Assembly: GCF_020734105.1 (NCBI RefSeq)
Contig: NZ_JAJAFR010000006.1
Location: forward strand, 1-64,000
From: Alkalihalobacillus deserti
Lineage (GTDB): Bacteria; Bacillota; Bacilli; Bacillales; Bacillaceae_D
Length of the DNA: 64,000 nucleotides
Direction: 5' to 3'
Shown here: positions 18,005 to 26,756 of the stretch, piece by piece
Position numbering within the stretch: position 1 is the stretch's first letter
Layout of the letters: every line of letters starts with the position of its first letter
Made by a program: the position numbers and the translations under genes
Notes under the pieces: generated by a model
The model's input: only the letters and a program-made list of their open reading frames with translations
Told to the model about the DNA's origin: nothing
The model's database searches: none

Positions 18005-20692
18005 ATGAAAAAAATAGTTTATTCAATACTAGTTCTATGTTTAGTTTTAAGTTACCAAACTTCATCTGCGTTTGCGGAAAAGCTTGTAGAATGGGAGTTT
18101 CTTGGTGATAGTGATGATTTTAATGAAATGAAAGTGAGTACATCGAATTTCAGTGGAAGTAATCATACCTTTGAGAATCTAGGCCCACAGGTTCGGACGA
18201 TTTATCCAATGCGAGGTAAATCTGGGATGACGAAGGATGGAACACCTTTGCTTTATTTAGGGATGCAAGGTGAGACCGCTGTTTTGGTTGTCATCAACTT
18301 AAATACAGGAGAAGTTTATGATGAAAAGGTATTAGAAGGTGCGAAGGGTGTCTGGGCTGTTGATATTGCTGATGACCAAACGGTATGGGTTGGGACAACT
18401 CCAAACGAATCCCTTTATGCTTATGACCCAAATACAAAACATTTAGTAAACCATGGCAAAATGACAGATCGTGAAAATACGACAATCTGGAATATTGCAG
18501 TAGATGATTCGACTAATTCTATTTTTGGCGGGACGTCTTATGGTGGAGATGTATTCAAATACAACCCTAGTTCAGGGGTTCAACATTTAGGGCAAGCTGT
18601 CAAAGGTAAAAACTCGGTGAGAAGTGTAGCCATTGATGAGAAAAATCAAATCCTTTTTGCGGGGGTAGGATCTAACGCTTCATTAATAGCTTGGAATTTA
18701 AACACTGGAAGTAAGAAAGAAATTTTACCTCAAAACTATCGTAATGAGTCGTTTGTTTATGATTTAAACGTAGAAGGCGGTCTTGTTTTTGCAAAACTCC
18801 AAACAAGTAGAAAGATGCTTCTTTTTGACGTGGAAACCCAAGCATTTTTAGGAGAGTTTCCTGCGTTGTCACGTGGTGTTTCAAAAGTATCACCTGACGG
18901 AAAGTCGGTCTATTATACGAGTGAAAATAGTATTTATCGCTTTGACCTTGCAACACAAAAAAGTGTGGAATTAGAAAGCAACATTCGTACAAGAAGTGCC
19001 GTTTCACTTGATTTTGTTCAGTTAGATAAACCGGGGTTTCCTGGTTATACACTAGTTGGGATTTTGGGTAACGATGGATTATATTTTCAATACAATTTAG
19101 AAACAGGAAAACAAACGTTGGAGTGGCTAGATTTACCTGCACAACCTATTGCTATTCACAATGTAACAGAAGGCTTAAATGGGGAAATTATAAGTTCAGG
19201 TTTTATCTCAGGTAATCTAGGCATTTATTCTCCTGAAGAAAATGTAACGAGGTATTATTCGCAACAGGGTCAGATGGAAGGTGCCACTCATTTGAATGGA
19301 AAATTATACGTAGGAATGTATCCGAAAGGAAATATTTTCGAGTTTGATCCTGCTAACCAAATTGGTGGAAGTCCTAATCTTGCTTTTCAAGAATTGCCAG
19401 GTATCAACCTTTCTGCCTATAGGCAAGAACGTCCTGTTGCAATGGTCGGTGTGGATTCCTATAATAAATTATTTATTGGAAGCTATCCGATTGCAGGTGA
19501 AAAAGCCGGCGCATTAGCAATTTTTGATCAAGCAACGGGAAAAACGGTTGTTCGTCATCCTTTTATTCAGAACCAAAGTGTCATTTCAATGGTTTATTCT
19601 AAAGAGAACAATCGTGTATATGGTGGAACAACTGTTTTTTCACCAGGTTCTACTCAGGCACCTGCTAATTCAACAGCGGTTCTGTTCAGCTTACCTGCTA
19701 ACAATCCGAATGCGAAACCTGAAATGATCAAATTGCCACTATCTTCGATTCGGATGATTACTGCACTTACTGTTACTGATGATGGTAGAATTTGGGGCAT
19801 GGCAGATGGTAATCTTATTGTCCATAACCCTCGAAGTAACCGAACTGAGGTTGTGCCAATTGTTCGTCATACTCCTGGTTTCTTTAAAAATGCCACATTG
19901 CGAATTGGGAAAGATGGGAACATTTACGGCACGGTAAATCACATGCTTTTTAGAGTTCATAAAGATACGTTAGCTTGGGATATAGTGAGAAATAATCAAG
20001 ACGCAGATCGACTATCTCAAGATGCACAAGGAAATCTCTATTTTTTAAATGAAACGAATATGATGAAAGCAAACTTTGAAAAAGTAAAAAATTATACGAT
20101 AAGTGAACAAGACTTTGATATTAAGATACCAAATGTGACTTTGCCTTCTGGACATCGTCATCCAATTGCTCGTTTGTTTGTTCGGACAAATGTTGATTTA
20201 TTAAAGGAAGAAAATGGTCAATTGATTAAAGTTGGACAATTGGAACCTGGACACTTTTATCGCACATATGGTACAAAAGGAAATTACTATGATGTTGGTG
20301 GGAGTCATTATGTCTTCAATGAGCCTGGAAATATCAGTATATTTGTTGGACGATCATTAATTCATAAGGAAACACCTCTTTATACAGAGGATGGTCAAAT
20401 ACATCGTATGCTACAACCAGGTGAAGCAGTACGCGTATACTCATACGATGCGGAGAAATTCCAAGTAGGAGGCGGCTATTACGTAGTAAACGATGAGAAG
20501 ATTGAATACTTCGTCGGGTACGCTGATATTAAAGAGGATGTACCTATTTTAAATCCGCTTAATGAGGCTGTTGGCAGAGCAACTAAAGGAACGAGGTATC
20601 GAGTTAGTTCTTTAGAGCCTGGTTTGATGAAGATTGGAACACGAGACTATATTCGTGATCAACGAGGAAAAGTAGATTATGCGAAAAATTAA
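18005..20692 (+). CDS. Secreted beta-propeller protein with C-terminal SH3-like repeats
   Basis: 895 residues. Signal peptide 1-24 (cleavage near AFA-EK). Residues ~50-700 contain many blade-like repeats with patterns such as GxxYDPNT, GGTSYGGDVFKYNP, NGKLYVGMYPKGNIFEFDP, typical of WD40/YVTN/SMP-30-like propellers. The last ~190 residues hold three related ~60-residue beta units (PGHFYRTYG/PGEAVRVYS/KGTRYRVSS with VGGxxYV) that look like SH3-type wall-binding repeats. GGAGA lies 6 nt before ATG 18005. Related proteins are seen beside wall polymer loci in Bacillaceae, but function is unknown. It may bind polysaccharide or scaffold wall enzymes. Confidence 0.8.
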   Translation: MKKIVYSILVLCLVLSYQTSSAFAEKLVEWEFLGDSDDFNEMKVSTSNFSGSNHTFENLGPQVRTIYPMRGKSGMTKDGTPLLYLGMQGETAVLVVINLNTGEVYDEKVLEGAKGVWAVDIADDQTVWVGTTPNESLYAYDPNTKHLVNHGKMTDRENTTIWNIAVDDSTNSIFGGTSYGGDVFKYNPSSGVQHLGQAVKGKNSVRSVAIDEKNQILFAGVGSNASLIAWNLNTGSKKEILPQNYRNESFVYDLNVEGGLVFAKLQTSRKMLLFDVETQAFLGEFPALSRGVSKVSPDGKSVYYTSENSIYRFDLATQKSVELESNIRTRSAVSLDFVQLDKPGFPGYTLVGILGNDGLYFQYNLETGKQTLEWLDLPAQPIAIHNVTEGLNGEIISSGFISGNLGIYSPEENVTRYYSQQGQMEGATHLNGKLYVGMYPKGNIFEFDPANQIGGSPNLAFQELPGINLSAYRQERPVAMVGVDSYNKLFIGSYPIAGEKAGALAIFDQATGKTVVRHPFIQNQSVISMVYSKENNRVYGGTTVFSPGSTQAPANSTAVLFSLPANNPNAKPEMIKLPLSSIRMITALTVTDDGRIWGMADGNLIVHNPRSNRTEVVPIVRHTPGFFKNATLRIGKDGNIYGTVNHMLFRVHKDTLAWDIVRNNQDADRLSQDAQGNLYFLNETNMMKANFEKVKNYTISEQDFDIKIPNVTLPSGHRHPIARLFVRTNVDLLKEENGQLIKVGQLEPGHFYRTYGTKGNYYDVGGSHYVFNEPGNISIFVGRSLIHKETPLYTEDGQIHRMLQPGEAVRVYSYDAEKFQVGGGYYVVNDEKIEYFVGYADIKEDVPILNPLNEAVGRATKGTRYRVSSLEPGLMKIGTRDYIRDQRGKVDYAKN

Positions 20693-20712
20693 TATCTTGT
20701 AATTGAAGATGA

Positions 20713-20742
20713 TTAAGAACCTCACTTTCTGGGGTTCTTTTT
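20713..20742 (+). terminator. Terminator after the propeller gene
   Basis: AAGAACC/GGTTCTT-type stem then TTTTT. The remaining 330 bp up to the NlpC/P60 gene are AT-rich; the only coding candidate is a 30-codon basic ORF from about 20839 with poor ribosome binding site spacing, which I do not call. Confidence 0.8.
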
Positions 20743-21070
20743 GCATGTAAGAAGAAGTAAGTTTGATTTTTCTTGTTAGCACGTTCTTACCATTAATAAT
20801 GTAACTAGTAATTTATCGAGAGGTGAAGTTGTAAAATAATGAAGAAATATGAAAGAAGACGTAAGAAAAAACAGCTGTTATGTCAAATTATAAACAAAAA
20901 AACAGAGAATTATGTAAAAAAAAGGATGTAATATTACATTCTCGTTACAAAACTACTTATTTTTTAATCTACTGTTAATATTTCTAAGTGAAAAAATCTA
21001 GTATACTCGATTTAAGTCAAAAAAGGCGTTTAATTGATAGCGCTATCGGGTATTAGGGGGATTTTAACTT

Positions 21071-22243
21071 ATGAGGAAACTTAGAACGTGGCTCTTAGCA
21101 CTTGGGATTGCTACAATGAGTGTAGTATCAGTAGAGATTATGACACCAAATCAAGTTCAAGCTCAATCTTTACAAGATAAAATAGTAGTAGATTCACAGA
21201 GTTTAGTAGGGACTCCATATGTATATGGCGGAACTACAACAAGAGGTTTTGATTGTTCAGGTTTTTTAAATTATGTTTTTTCAAAGAATGGAATTTCACT
21301 ACCGCGAACAGCAGCAGCTATTTATGCAGCAGGTGACCCTATAGAGCGTAAGAATCTCCAAAATGGAGATCTGGTATTTTTTCAAACCTATAAGCCAGGA
21401 GCGTCGCACGCAGGGATTTACATAGGAAATAATCAGTTTATTCATGCCTCTTCATCTAGAGGGGTTATGGTTAGTTCATTAAATGATTCATATTGGAGCC
21501 AACGATACATAGGAAATCGTACGTTTCTTGATCAAACAACGAGAAGTTCTTTACAAGCTGAAGATATGGTAGCTAATGCTGAGCGCCAGGCGCGTTCACT
21601 TAAAAACCATTATATGGTAACTAGTATAGATCAAGTTCAGATTTCAAGTGCTTTTGAACAATCTTATAATGTAGCAAAAGATGCAGTAAGTCATTCACAA
21701 GCTCTTAACTTAAGTGCTAACCAAGTTAATAAAATTAACGAAGCAGATGAGTTGATTTTAAGAGCAGCACGATTCTTTGATGGAGTGAGAACAGGCGACC
21801 AACTTGTTACTGCCCAGAATCAATTACGAGTGTTTATTGATAACGAAGTAATCAACGGTGATATGGAAAAAGCCTATGATTCCCTTTCTTCAGAAATTCG
21901 ACGCACAGAACGTGCAATTGGACGAGTATATGGTCCAGAACCGCGTCAGTTAGTTGGTGATAAATTTGTATTACCTGCTAAAATTGCTAGAGAAACGGTT
22001 ATCTGGGAGATGACACGTTATAAATTGTTGAAAGAAATGGATGCTCAATTAGATCGTGGTGAACTAAACCAAATTGAAGATGACTTTGCTTTATTGAATC
22101 GTCTAGAACGACGTTCAGTAGAAATAAAAAAAGCAGGGAATGCTTTACACCCAGGTTCGTATCCTGATCTTCCTGAAATGGAAGCTTACCTAAAAGGTTT
22201 AAGGGATTCAGTCCAGGAGAAATACGAGACAATCCGCAATTAA
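21071..22243 (+). CDS. NlpC/P60 endopeptidase with SbsC-like wall module
   Basis: 390-residue exported D,L-endopeptidase-type hydrolase. Signal peptide about 1-31 (VQA-QS), then the NlpC/P60 domain 34-155 at the N-terminus: catalytic Cys62 (FDCSGF), His113 (SHAGIYIG) and His125 (FIHAS). Residues 162-390 form the helical module shared with the amidase and the M14 peptidase (EIRRTERAIGRVYG, FVLPAKIARETVIWE, SVEIKKAGNALHPGSYP). Here the module is C-terminal, in the amidase it is N-terminal, so it is a portable targeting domain. GGGGGA precedes the ATG. It stands as its own transcription unit with a clear terminator. Confidence 0.92.
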   Translation: MRKLRTWLLALGIATMSVVSVEIMTPNQVQAQSLQDKIVVDSQSLVGTPYVYGGTTTRGFDCSGFLNYVFSKNGISLPRTAAAIYAAGDPIERKNLQNGDLVFFQTYKPGASHAGIYIGNNQFIHASSSRGVMVSSLNDSYWSQRYIGNRTFLDQTTRSSLQAEDMVANAERQARSLKNHYMVTSIDQVQISSAFEQSYNVAKDAVSHSQALNLSANQVNKINEADELILRAARFFDGVRTGDQLVTAQNQLRVFIDNEVINGDMEKAYDSLSSEIRRTERAIGRVYGPEPRQLVGDKFVLPAKIARETVIWEMTRYKLLKEMDAQLDRGELNQIEDDFALLNRLERRSVEIKKAGNALHPGSYPDLPEMEAYLKGLRDSVQEKYETIRN

Positions 22244-22251
22244 TGTTAACC

Positions 22252-22283
22252 GAGAGACCTGATTTATTCAGGTCTCTCTTTAC
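22252..22283 (+). terminator. Terminator after the NlpC/P60 gene
   Basis: GAGAGACCTGA/TCAGGTCTCTC stem followed by TTTAC. Confidence 0.85.
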
Positions 22284-22481
22284 AATTAATTACCTTTAAG
22301 AAACAATCATATTGACATCTATGTAACGCATGCTAAATAAGAAAGGTTTCATCCTTTTTTTAATTGAATGGAATTTTACAAAAGAATGTATAAAATGATG
22401 ATATTTGATAAATTATCATTGCTTTTATCTAGTTATATGATACGATTGATTTTGTTCAAATATGCGTACAAGGGGAACTAT

Positions 22482-23564
22482 ATGAGTACACAAACTATTC
22501 TTGCTTTTTTTGCTTCATTTATAACAGTGTTACTAGTTACTCCGTTTGTAATGAAGTTAGCTGTTAAAATAGGCGCAACAGATAAACCTAATCATAGAAA
22601 AGTCCATGCTAAAGTGATGCCACGATTAGGTGGTTTAGCGATCTTTATAGGTGTTGTTGTTGGTTATTTTGTTGGTGGCTTGCATAATCATCAAATAACC
22701 GGAATAACAGTGGGTGGACTAGTTATTATATTAATTGGAATATTAGACGATAAATATGAATTGTCCGCTAAAGTTAAACTGCTAGGTCAATTAGCCGCTG
22801 CTGGTGTGGTTGTTGTTAGTGGGTTAACTGTAGAATTTATTCATATCCCTACCGTTGGGGTTGTTGAATTTGGTGTTTGGGCAATTCCGATTACTATTTT
22901 TTGGATTGTCGGAATCACAAATGCGATTAATCTTATAGATGGTCTAGATGGTTTAGCTGCCGGAGTATCGGTTATTGTTATTGGTACAATTGCTGTTATG
23001 GCTGGTCTGGCTGGCAAAGAAATGATTCTTCTAATAGCCCTTATCTTTATGGGAAGTACGGTTGGATTTTTATTTTTCAACTTTCATCCGGCAAAAATTT
23101 TCATGGGTGATACAGGAGCCTTATTTTTAGGATATGGGATTGCTATCTTATCTTTATTAGGACTTTATAAAAGTGTAACGTTATTCAGTTTTGTTGTTCC
23201 AATCATTATTCTTGGAGTTCCAATTTTTGATACTACTTATGCCATTATTCGTCGAATTGTAAATAAGAAACCAATCAGTTCACCAGATAAGTCGCATTTG
23301 CATCATCGTTTATTAGCAATTGGTTTTTCACATAGAAACACAGTACTTGTTATTTATTCGTTAGGATTTGTTTTTAGTGCGAGTGCCTTACTTTTCTCTC
23401 GAACGACCATTTGGGGTACAATCATTTTGTTATTTATTCTCTTGCTCATGGTTGAAGTGATAGCAGAGATGATTGGGTTAATAAACGATCGATACAAGCC
23501 TGTGATTTCTTTATTCCGAAGGGTAGTGGGGAATAAACGAAGAGTCCCAGGAAGAGAGCATTAA
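22482..23564 (+). CDS. tagO: Undecaprenyl-phosphate GlcNAc-1-phosphate transferase
   Basis: 360 residues, close to B. subtilis TagO. MraY/WecA-family polytopic membrane enzyme that loads GlcNAc-1-P from UDP-GlcNAc onto undecaprenyl phosphate, the first step of wall polymer synthesis. Visible: DKPNHRKVH (34-42), Asp89-Asp90 in GILDDKYEL, NAINLIDGLDGLAAG (147-161), FMGDTGALFLG, and the HLHHRLL histidine cluster. I start at ATG 22482, with AAGGGGAA 6 nt upstream, instead of an upstream ATG that lacks a site. It precedes the diacetamido-uronate operon and probably primes that polymer with GlcNAc. Confidence 0.95.
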   Translation: MSTQTILAFFASFITVLLVTPFVMKLAVKIGATDKPNHRKVHAKVMPRLGGLAIFIGVVVGYFVGGLHNHQITGITVGGLVIILIGILDDKYELSAKVKLLGQLAAAGVVVVSGLTVEFIHIPTVGVVEFGVWAIPITIFWIVGITNAINLIDGLDGLAAGVSVIVIGTIAVMAGLAGKEMILLIALIFMGSTVGFLFFNFHPAKIFMGDTGALFLGYGIAILSLLGLYKSVTLFSFVVPIIILGVPIFDTTYAIIRRIVNKKPISSPDKSHLHHRLLAIGFSHRNTVLVIYSLGFVFSASALLFSRTTIWGTIILLFILLLMVEVIAEMIGLINDRYKPVISLFRRVVGNKRRVPGREH

Positions 23565-23579
23565 AAGCTTAATGTATAT

Positions 23580-23613
23580 GCCGTTTGCAGTTTTAATTGC
23601 GAACGGCTTTTTT
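23580..23613 (+). terminator. Terminator after tagO
   Basis: GCCGTTTGC/GCGAACGGC-like stem followed by TTTTTT; it separates tagO from the wbp-type operon. Confidence 0.85.
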
Positions 23614-23690
23614 CTAGGATTGATTGTTCGTTCACATAAATATTTAATTTTCAATTGAGTAAGCTATGGTAGAATAAGCTTGAGAATAAA

Positions 23691-23712
23691 TTGTCGACTT
23701 TTGCTTCGACAA
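23691..23712. promoter_or_regulatory. Palindrome upstream of the uronate operon
   Basis: A perfect 7-bp inverted repeat TTGTCGA/TCGACAA lies 80 nt before the first gene of the operon. It could be an operator or a 5' UTR hairpin; no regulator is identified. Confidence 0.3.
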
Positions 23713-23791
23713 ATCCCTATATTTGTATTATTGTTTAGTTTAGTTAATTAGTAAATATTGTATTAAGCCGATGTATAGAGGAGAATGTGAA

Positions 23792-24904
23792 ATGAATGTA
23801 CCAATGTTAGATTTAACAGAACAGTATCAAACTCTAAAAGAAGAAATCTTCACAGCGATGGATGATGTGATGTCTTCTTCAAGATTTATCCTTGGAGATA
23901 ATGTAAAGAAGCTAGAAGCTGACGTTGCTAATTATAGTAATGTAAAGCATGGAATCGGTGTTGCAAGCGGTAGTGATGCCTTGTTACTATCTTTGCATGC
24001 AGCTGGAATCGGAGAAAATGATGAGGTTATTACAACCGCTTTTACCTTTTTCGCAACAGTTGGAGCGATTGCTAGATTAAAGGCCAAGCCTGTATTCGTT
24101 GATATTGATCCAATTTCATATAATATTGATGCAAATAAGATAGAAGAAGTCATTACATCTAAGACAAAGGCTATTATCCCAGTTCACTTATATGGTCAAG
24201 CAGCTGAAATGGATAAAATCCGTGCCATCGCTGACAAGCATAATCTTGTTGTTATAGAAGATGCTGCTCAAGCAATTGGTGCTACATATGATGGGAAAAA
24301 AGTGGGCGAATTAGGAGATACAACGTGCTATAGCTTCTTTCCTACTAAAAATTTAGGGGCTTATGGTGATGGTGGAATGATCGTTACCAATTCAGATGAT
24401 TTAGCTGAAAAATTACGCGTTCTTCGTGTTCACGGAAGTAAGCCAAAGTATTATCATCACGTACTCGGTTATAACAGTCGTTTAGATGAATTGCAAGCTG
24501 CTGTTTTAAATGTGAAATTCAAGCACCTTGATAGTTGGTCATTAAAGAGAAGAGAGAAAGCAAGTGTCTATACAGAGTTACTTCAAAATGAGTTAGGCGA
24601 TAACGTCATTACGCCTAAAGAGTTAGAAAAACGATATCATGTCTTTCATCAATATACGATTAGAACAAACAACAGATCAGAACTTCAAACCTTCTTACAG
24701 GAACATGGAGTTGCCTCAATGGTTTATTACCCTAAACCGTTACACGTTCAGCCTGTATTTACTGAGTATGGATACAAAGAAGGCGATTTACCGGAAACAG
24801 ATAAGGCTGCAAATGAAGTGATTTCATTGCCTATGTTCCCAGAGTTAAAAGAAGATCAACAAATCTATGTGGTTGAAAAGATCAAACAATTTTATACTAA
24901 ATAA
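23792..24904 (+). CDS. DegT/DnrJ-family aminotransferase (WbpE-like)
   Basis: 370 residues. PLP enzyme predicted to aminate C3 of UDP-2-acetamido-3-keto-glucuronate to the 3-amino sugar. Signs: GVASGSDALLLSL, AFTFFATVGAI, Asp157 in VIEDAAQAIGA, and Lys186 (PLP Schiff base) in FFPTKNLGAYGDGG, all typical of VI_beta aminotransferases. ATG 23792 has GAGGAG upstream; the frame extends further up without a site. Assigned to the WbpE step because WbpB-, WbpA-, WbpD- and WbpI-like genes follow in the same operon. Alone, the family could act on other keto sugars. Confidence 0.88.
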   Translation: MNVPMLDLTEQYQTLKEEIFTAMDDVMSSSRFILGDNVKKLEADVANYSNVKHGIGVASGSDALLLSLHAAGIGENDEVITTAFTFFATVGAIARLKAKPVFVDIDPISYNIDANKIEEVITSKTKAIIPVHLYGQAAEMDKIRAIADKHNLVVIEDAAQAIGATYDGKKVGELGDTTCYSFFPTKNLGAYGDGGMIVTNSDDLAEKLRVLRVHGSKPKYYHHVLGYNSRLDELQAAVLNVKFKHLDSWSLKRREKASVYTELLQNELGDNVITPKELEKRYHVFHQYTIRTNNRSELQTFLQEHGVASMVYYPKPLHVQPVFTEYGYKEGDLPETDKAANEVISLPMFPELKEDQQIYVVEKIKQFYTK

Positions 24905-24910
24905 TTTTGA

Positions 24911-24936
24911 ATAAAAAGGAGGCAACTCCTTTTTAT
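24911..24936 (+). terminator. Intra-operon hairpin between the aminotransferase and wzz-like genes
   Basis: AAAAAGGAG/CTCCTTTTT perfect stem with a 4-nt loop. It may be a weak terminator or attenuator that lowers expression of the downstream genes, or a stabilising structure; the 5' arm also looks like a sequestered ribosome binding site. Confidence 0.55.
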
Positions 24937-24968
24937 TGCAAATTCGATAAGATGGTGAATTTAGCAAA

Positions 24969-25727
24969 ATGACAAATGACAAAAAACAGTATGTGTTCTA
25001 TGAGTATTTAAAGTTTTTCTACCGTAAAAAATGGGTATTGCTGCTGCTTCCTATAATTGGATTAGTGATTGGAACGATGTTTAGCTTATTACAAGAAAGA
25101 CAATTTGAAGGGGAAGCTTTTGTTTTTATTGGTGGAGTTAACAATCAAACATTTTCTGATGATGCTATAATTGAGGCGAATGAATCGTATCAACAATTTA
25201 TTCCTGAGGGAGTCAAAGCTGATATTTCAGTAGCACGTACTAATGTGATCTCTTTTAAATTTATAGGTGATGATCCTTCTACTATTGAAAATGGACTTAA
25301 TGGAATAGCCGGTGCGTTTGAAAGTGATTTATTGGACAAATATAACGAACGCTACTCGATTACTAAGAATTCAATTGAAATTACTTATAAGATAATTAAC
25401 TCACTTAAGGAATCTCTTCCATTTTACGAGACTGCATTGATTAAAGAAACGCTAACACAGGAGCTGGAAAACAGATATAGAGAGCTTTTGTATATAAAAA
25501 CTAACGACTTGTATAAATACAACTTACAAATTCGACGAATGGAAACGGACTTAGCTTTCTTTGAAGAACCTCAATTTCTGAGCACAACAACAGTTAAAAA
25601 AGAACCTAGTTATTTGAAGTCTAATTTACTTGTAGGAGCTCTACTTGGTTTTGTTTTATCTGTAATTGTTCTAATGTTGTGGAAGTATATCTTTGATGCA
25701 CGGAAGGATGAAGCTGCAAATGATTAA
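24969..25727 (+). CDS. Wzz/YveK-type polysaccharide chain-length protein
   Basis: 252 residues. Polysaccharide co-polymerase architecture: TM1 near 22-40 (WVLLLLPIIGLVIGTMF), a mostly helical extracellular part (FVFIGGVNNQTF...), and TM2 near 220-240 (LLVGALLGFVLSVIVLMLW) with a short basic tail. No kinase domain. Such proteins set polymer length together with a Wzy polymerase. The ribosome binding site is weak, so expression may depend on readthrough past the hairpin just upstream. Its 3' end overlaps the next gene by 8 nt. Confidence 0.78.
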   Translation: MTNDKKQYVFYEYLKFFYRKKWVLLLLPIIGLVIGTMFSLLQERQFEGEAFVFIGGVNNQTFSDDAIIEANESYQQFIPEGVKADISVARTNVISFKFIGDDPSTIENGLNGIAGAFESDLLDKYNERYSITKNSIEITYKIINSLKESLPFYETALIKETLTQELENRYRELLYIKTNDLYKYNLQIRRMETDLAFFEEPQFLSTTTVKKEPSYLKSNLLVGALLGFVLSVIVLMLWKYIFDARKDEAAND

Positions 25728-26754
25728 TTTTGCGATTGTTGGAATGGGACATATTTCTAAAAAACACATTGAAGCAATATCTAATATAAAAGAGGCCAAC
25801 TTAGTAGCTGTTTGCGATGCAAACGAAGAAAGACTCGCTGAATATGAAGGCACGTATAAAGCCTATTCTGATCTTGAATTGATGTTAACAGAAGAACCAA
25901 CTATTGATGTAGTCAATATATGTGTGCCGTCTGGATTACACGCAAGATTAACAAAGATTGTTGCGTCCTTTAAGAAGCATGTTATTGTTGAAAAGCCGAT
26001 GGCATTAACTGTAGCGGATGCTGAAGAGATGATTAAAGTTACGAATGAAAATAAGGTAAAATTGGCTGTTGTACACCCTAATCGTTTTAGACCAGCTATT
26101 CAAGCGCTAAGAGAAAAAGTAAAAAATGAGGCATTTGGTACGTTAAGCCATGCGAATGCAACGGTTCGTTGGAATCGGAATCAAGCGTATTATGACCAAG
26201 CTGACTGGCGTGGATCGAAAGAGTTTGATGGTGGCGTTTTAATGAATCAGGCCATTCACAACTTAGACTTACTTATTTGGATGATGGGACCTGTGAAGTC
26301 TGTGCAAGCAATGGCGAAAACAAGGTTAAGAGCGATTGAGGCGGAAGACTTAGCATCGGCAGTCATTGAATTTGAGAACGGCGCACTTGGTATTATTGAA
26401 GCTGCTACTACGATTTACCCAAAAAATTTAGAAGAATCATTAGCGGTCTTTGGTGAAAGAGGAAGTGCAATCATCTCAGGTGTTACGGCTAATCACATTG
26501 AAACGTGGAATTTTGAAAACGGCAGTGATGAAGAAACGGAGCAATTAAAAGAAACAATCAAATCTGATCCGTTTGGAAAACCAGGTCACCAATGGATCAT
26601 TGAGGATATGGTAGATGCCGTAAAAGAAGGAAGAGATCCTATTGTAACTGGAGAAGATGGTTTAGCTCCTGTTCGTTTGATCACGAAGATTCTTGAATCA
26701 GCTGAAAAAGGTCAGCGTTTAGACATGTTTGAAGTTAAGGAAGGAGTACGTTAA
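25720..26754 (+). CDS. Gfo/Idh/MocA oxidoreductase (WbpB-like)
   Basis: 344 residues. N-terminal Rossmann fold (FAIVGMGHISKKHIEAI), VCDANEER, and the family lysine in VEKPMALT; NQAIHNLDLL lies in the C-terminal domain. In the WbpB role it oxidises C3 of UDP-GlcNAc-uronate with NAD+, giving the 3-keto sugar that the WbpE-like enzyme aminates. I start at ATG 25720, overlapping the previous stop, with AAGGATG 10 nt upstream; the longer frame from 25693 lies within the previous gene. Assignment to WbpB rests on operon context. Confidence 0.87.
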   Translation: MINFAIVGMGHISKKHIEAISNIKEANLVAVCDANEERLAEYEGTYKAYSDLELMLTEEPTIDVVNICVPSGLHARLTKIVASFKKHVIVEKPMALTVADAEEMIKVTNENKVKLAVVHPNRFRPAIQALREKVKNEAFGTLSHANATVRWNRNQAYYDQADWRGSKEFDGGVLMNQAIHNLDLLIWMMGPVKSVQAMAKTRLRAIEAEDLASAVIEFENGALGIIEAATTIYPKNLEESLAVFGERGSAIISGVTANHIETWNFENGSDEETEQLKETIKSDPFGKPGHQWIIEDMVDAVKEGRDPIVTGEDGLAPVRLITKILESAEKGQRLDMFEVKEGVR

Positions 26755-26756
26755 GT

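Noticed and set aside
18672..19142. 156-residue minus-strand ORF inside the propeller gene
   Set aside because: Composition is not protein-like and it opposes a well-supported gene.
20839..20931. 30-codon basic ORF between the propeller and NlpC/P60 genes
   Set aside because: The possible ribosome binding site is too far from the ATG, and the sequence is mainly an AT-rich lysine run.
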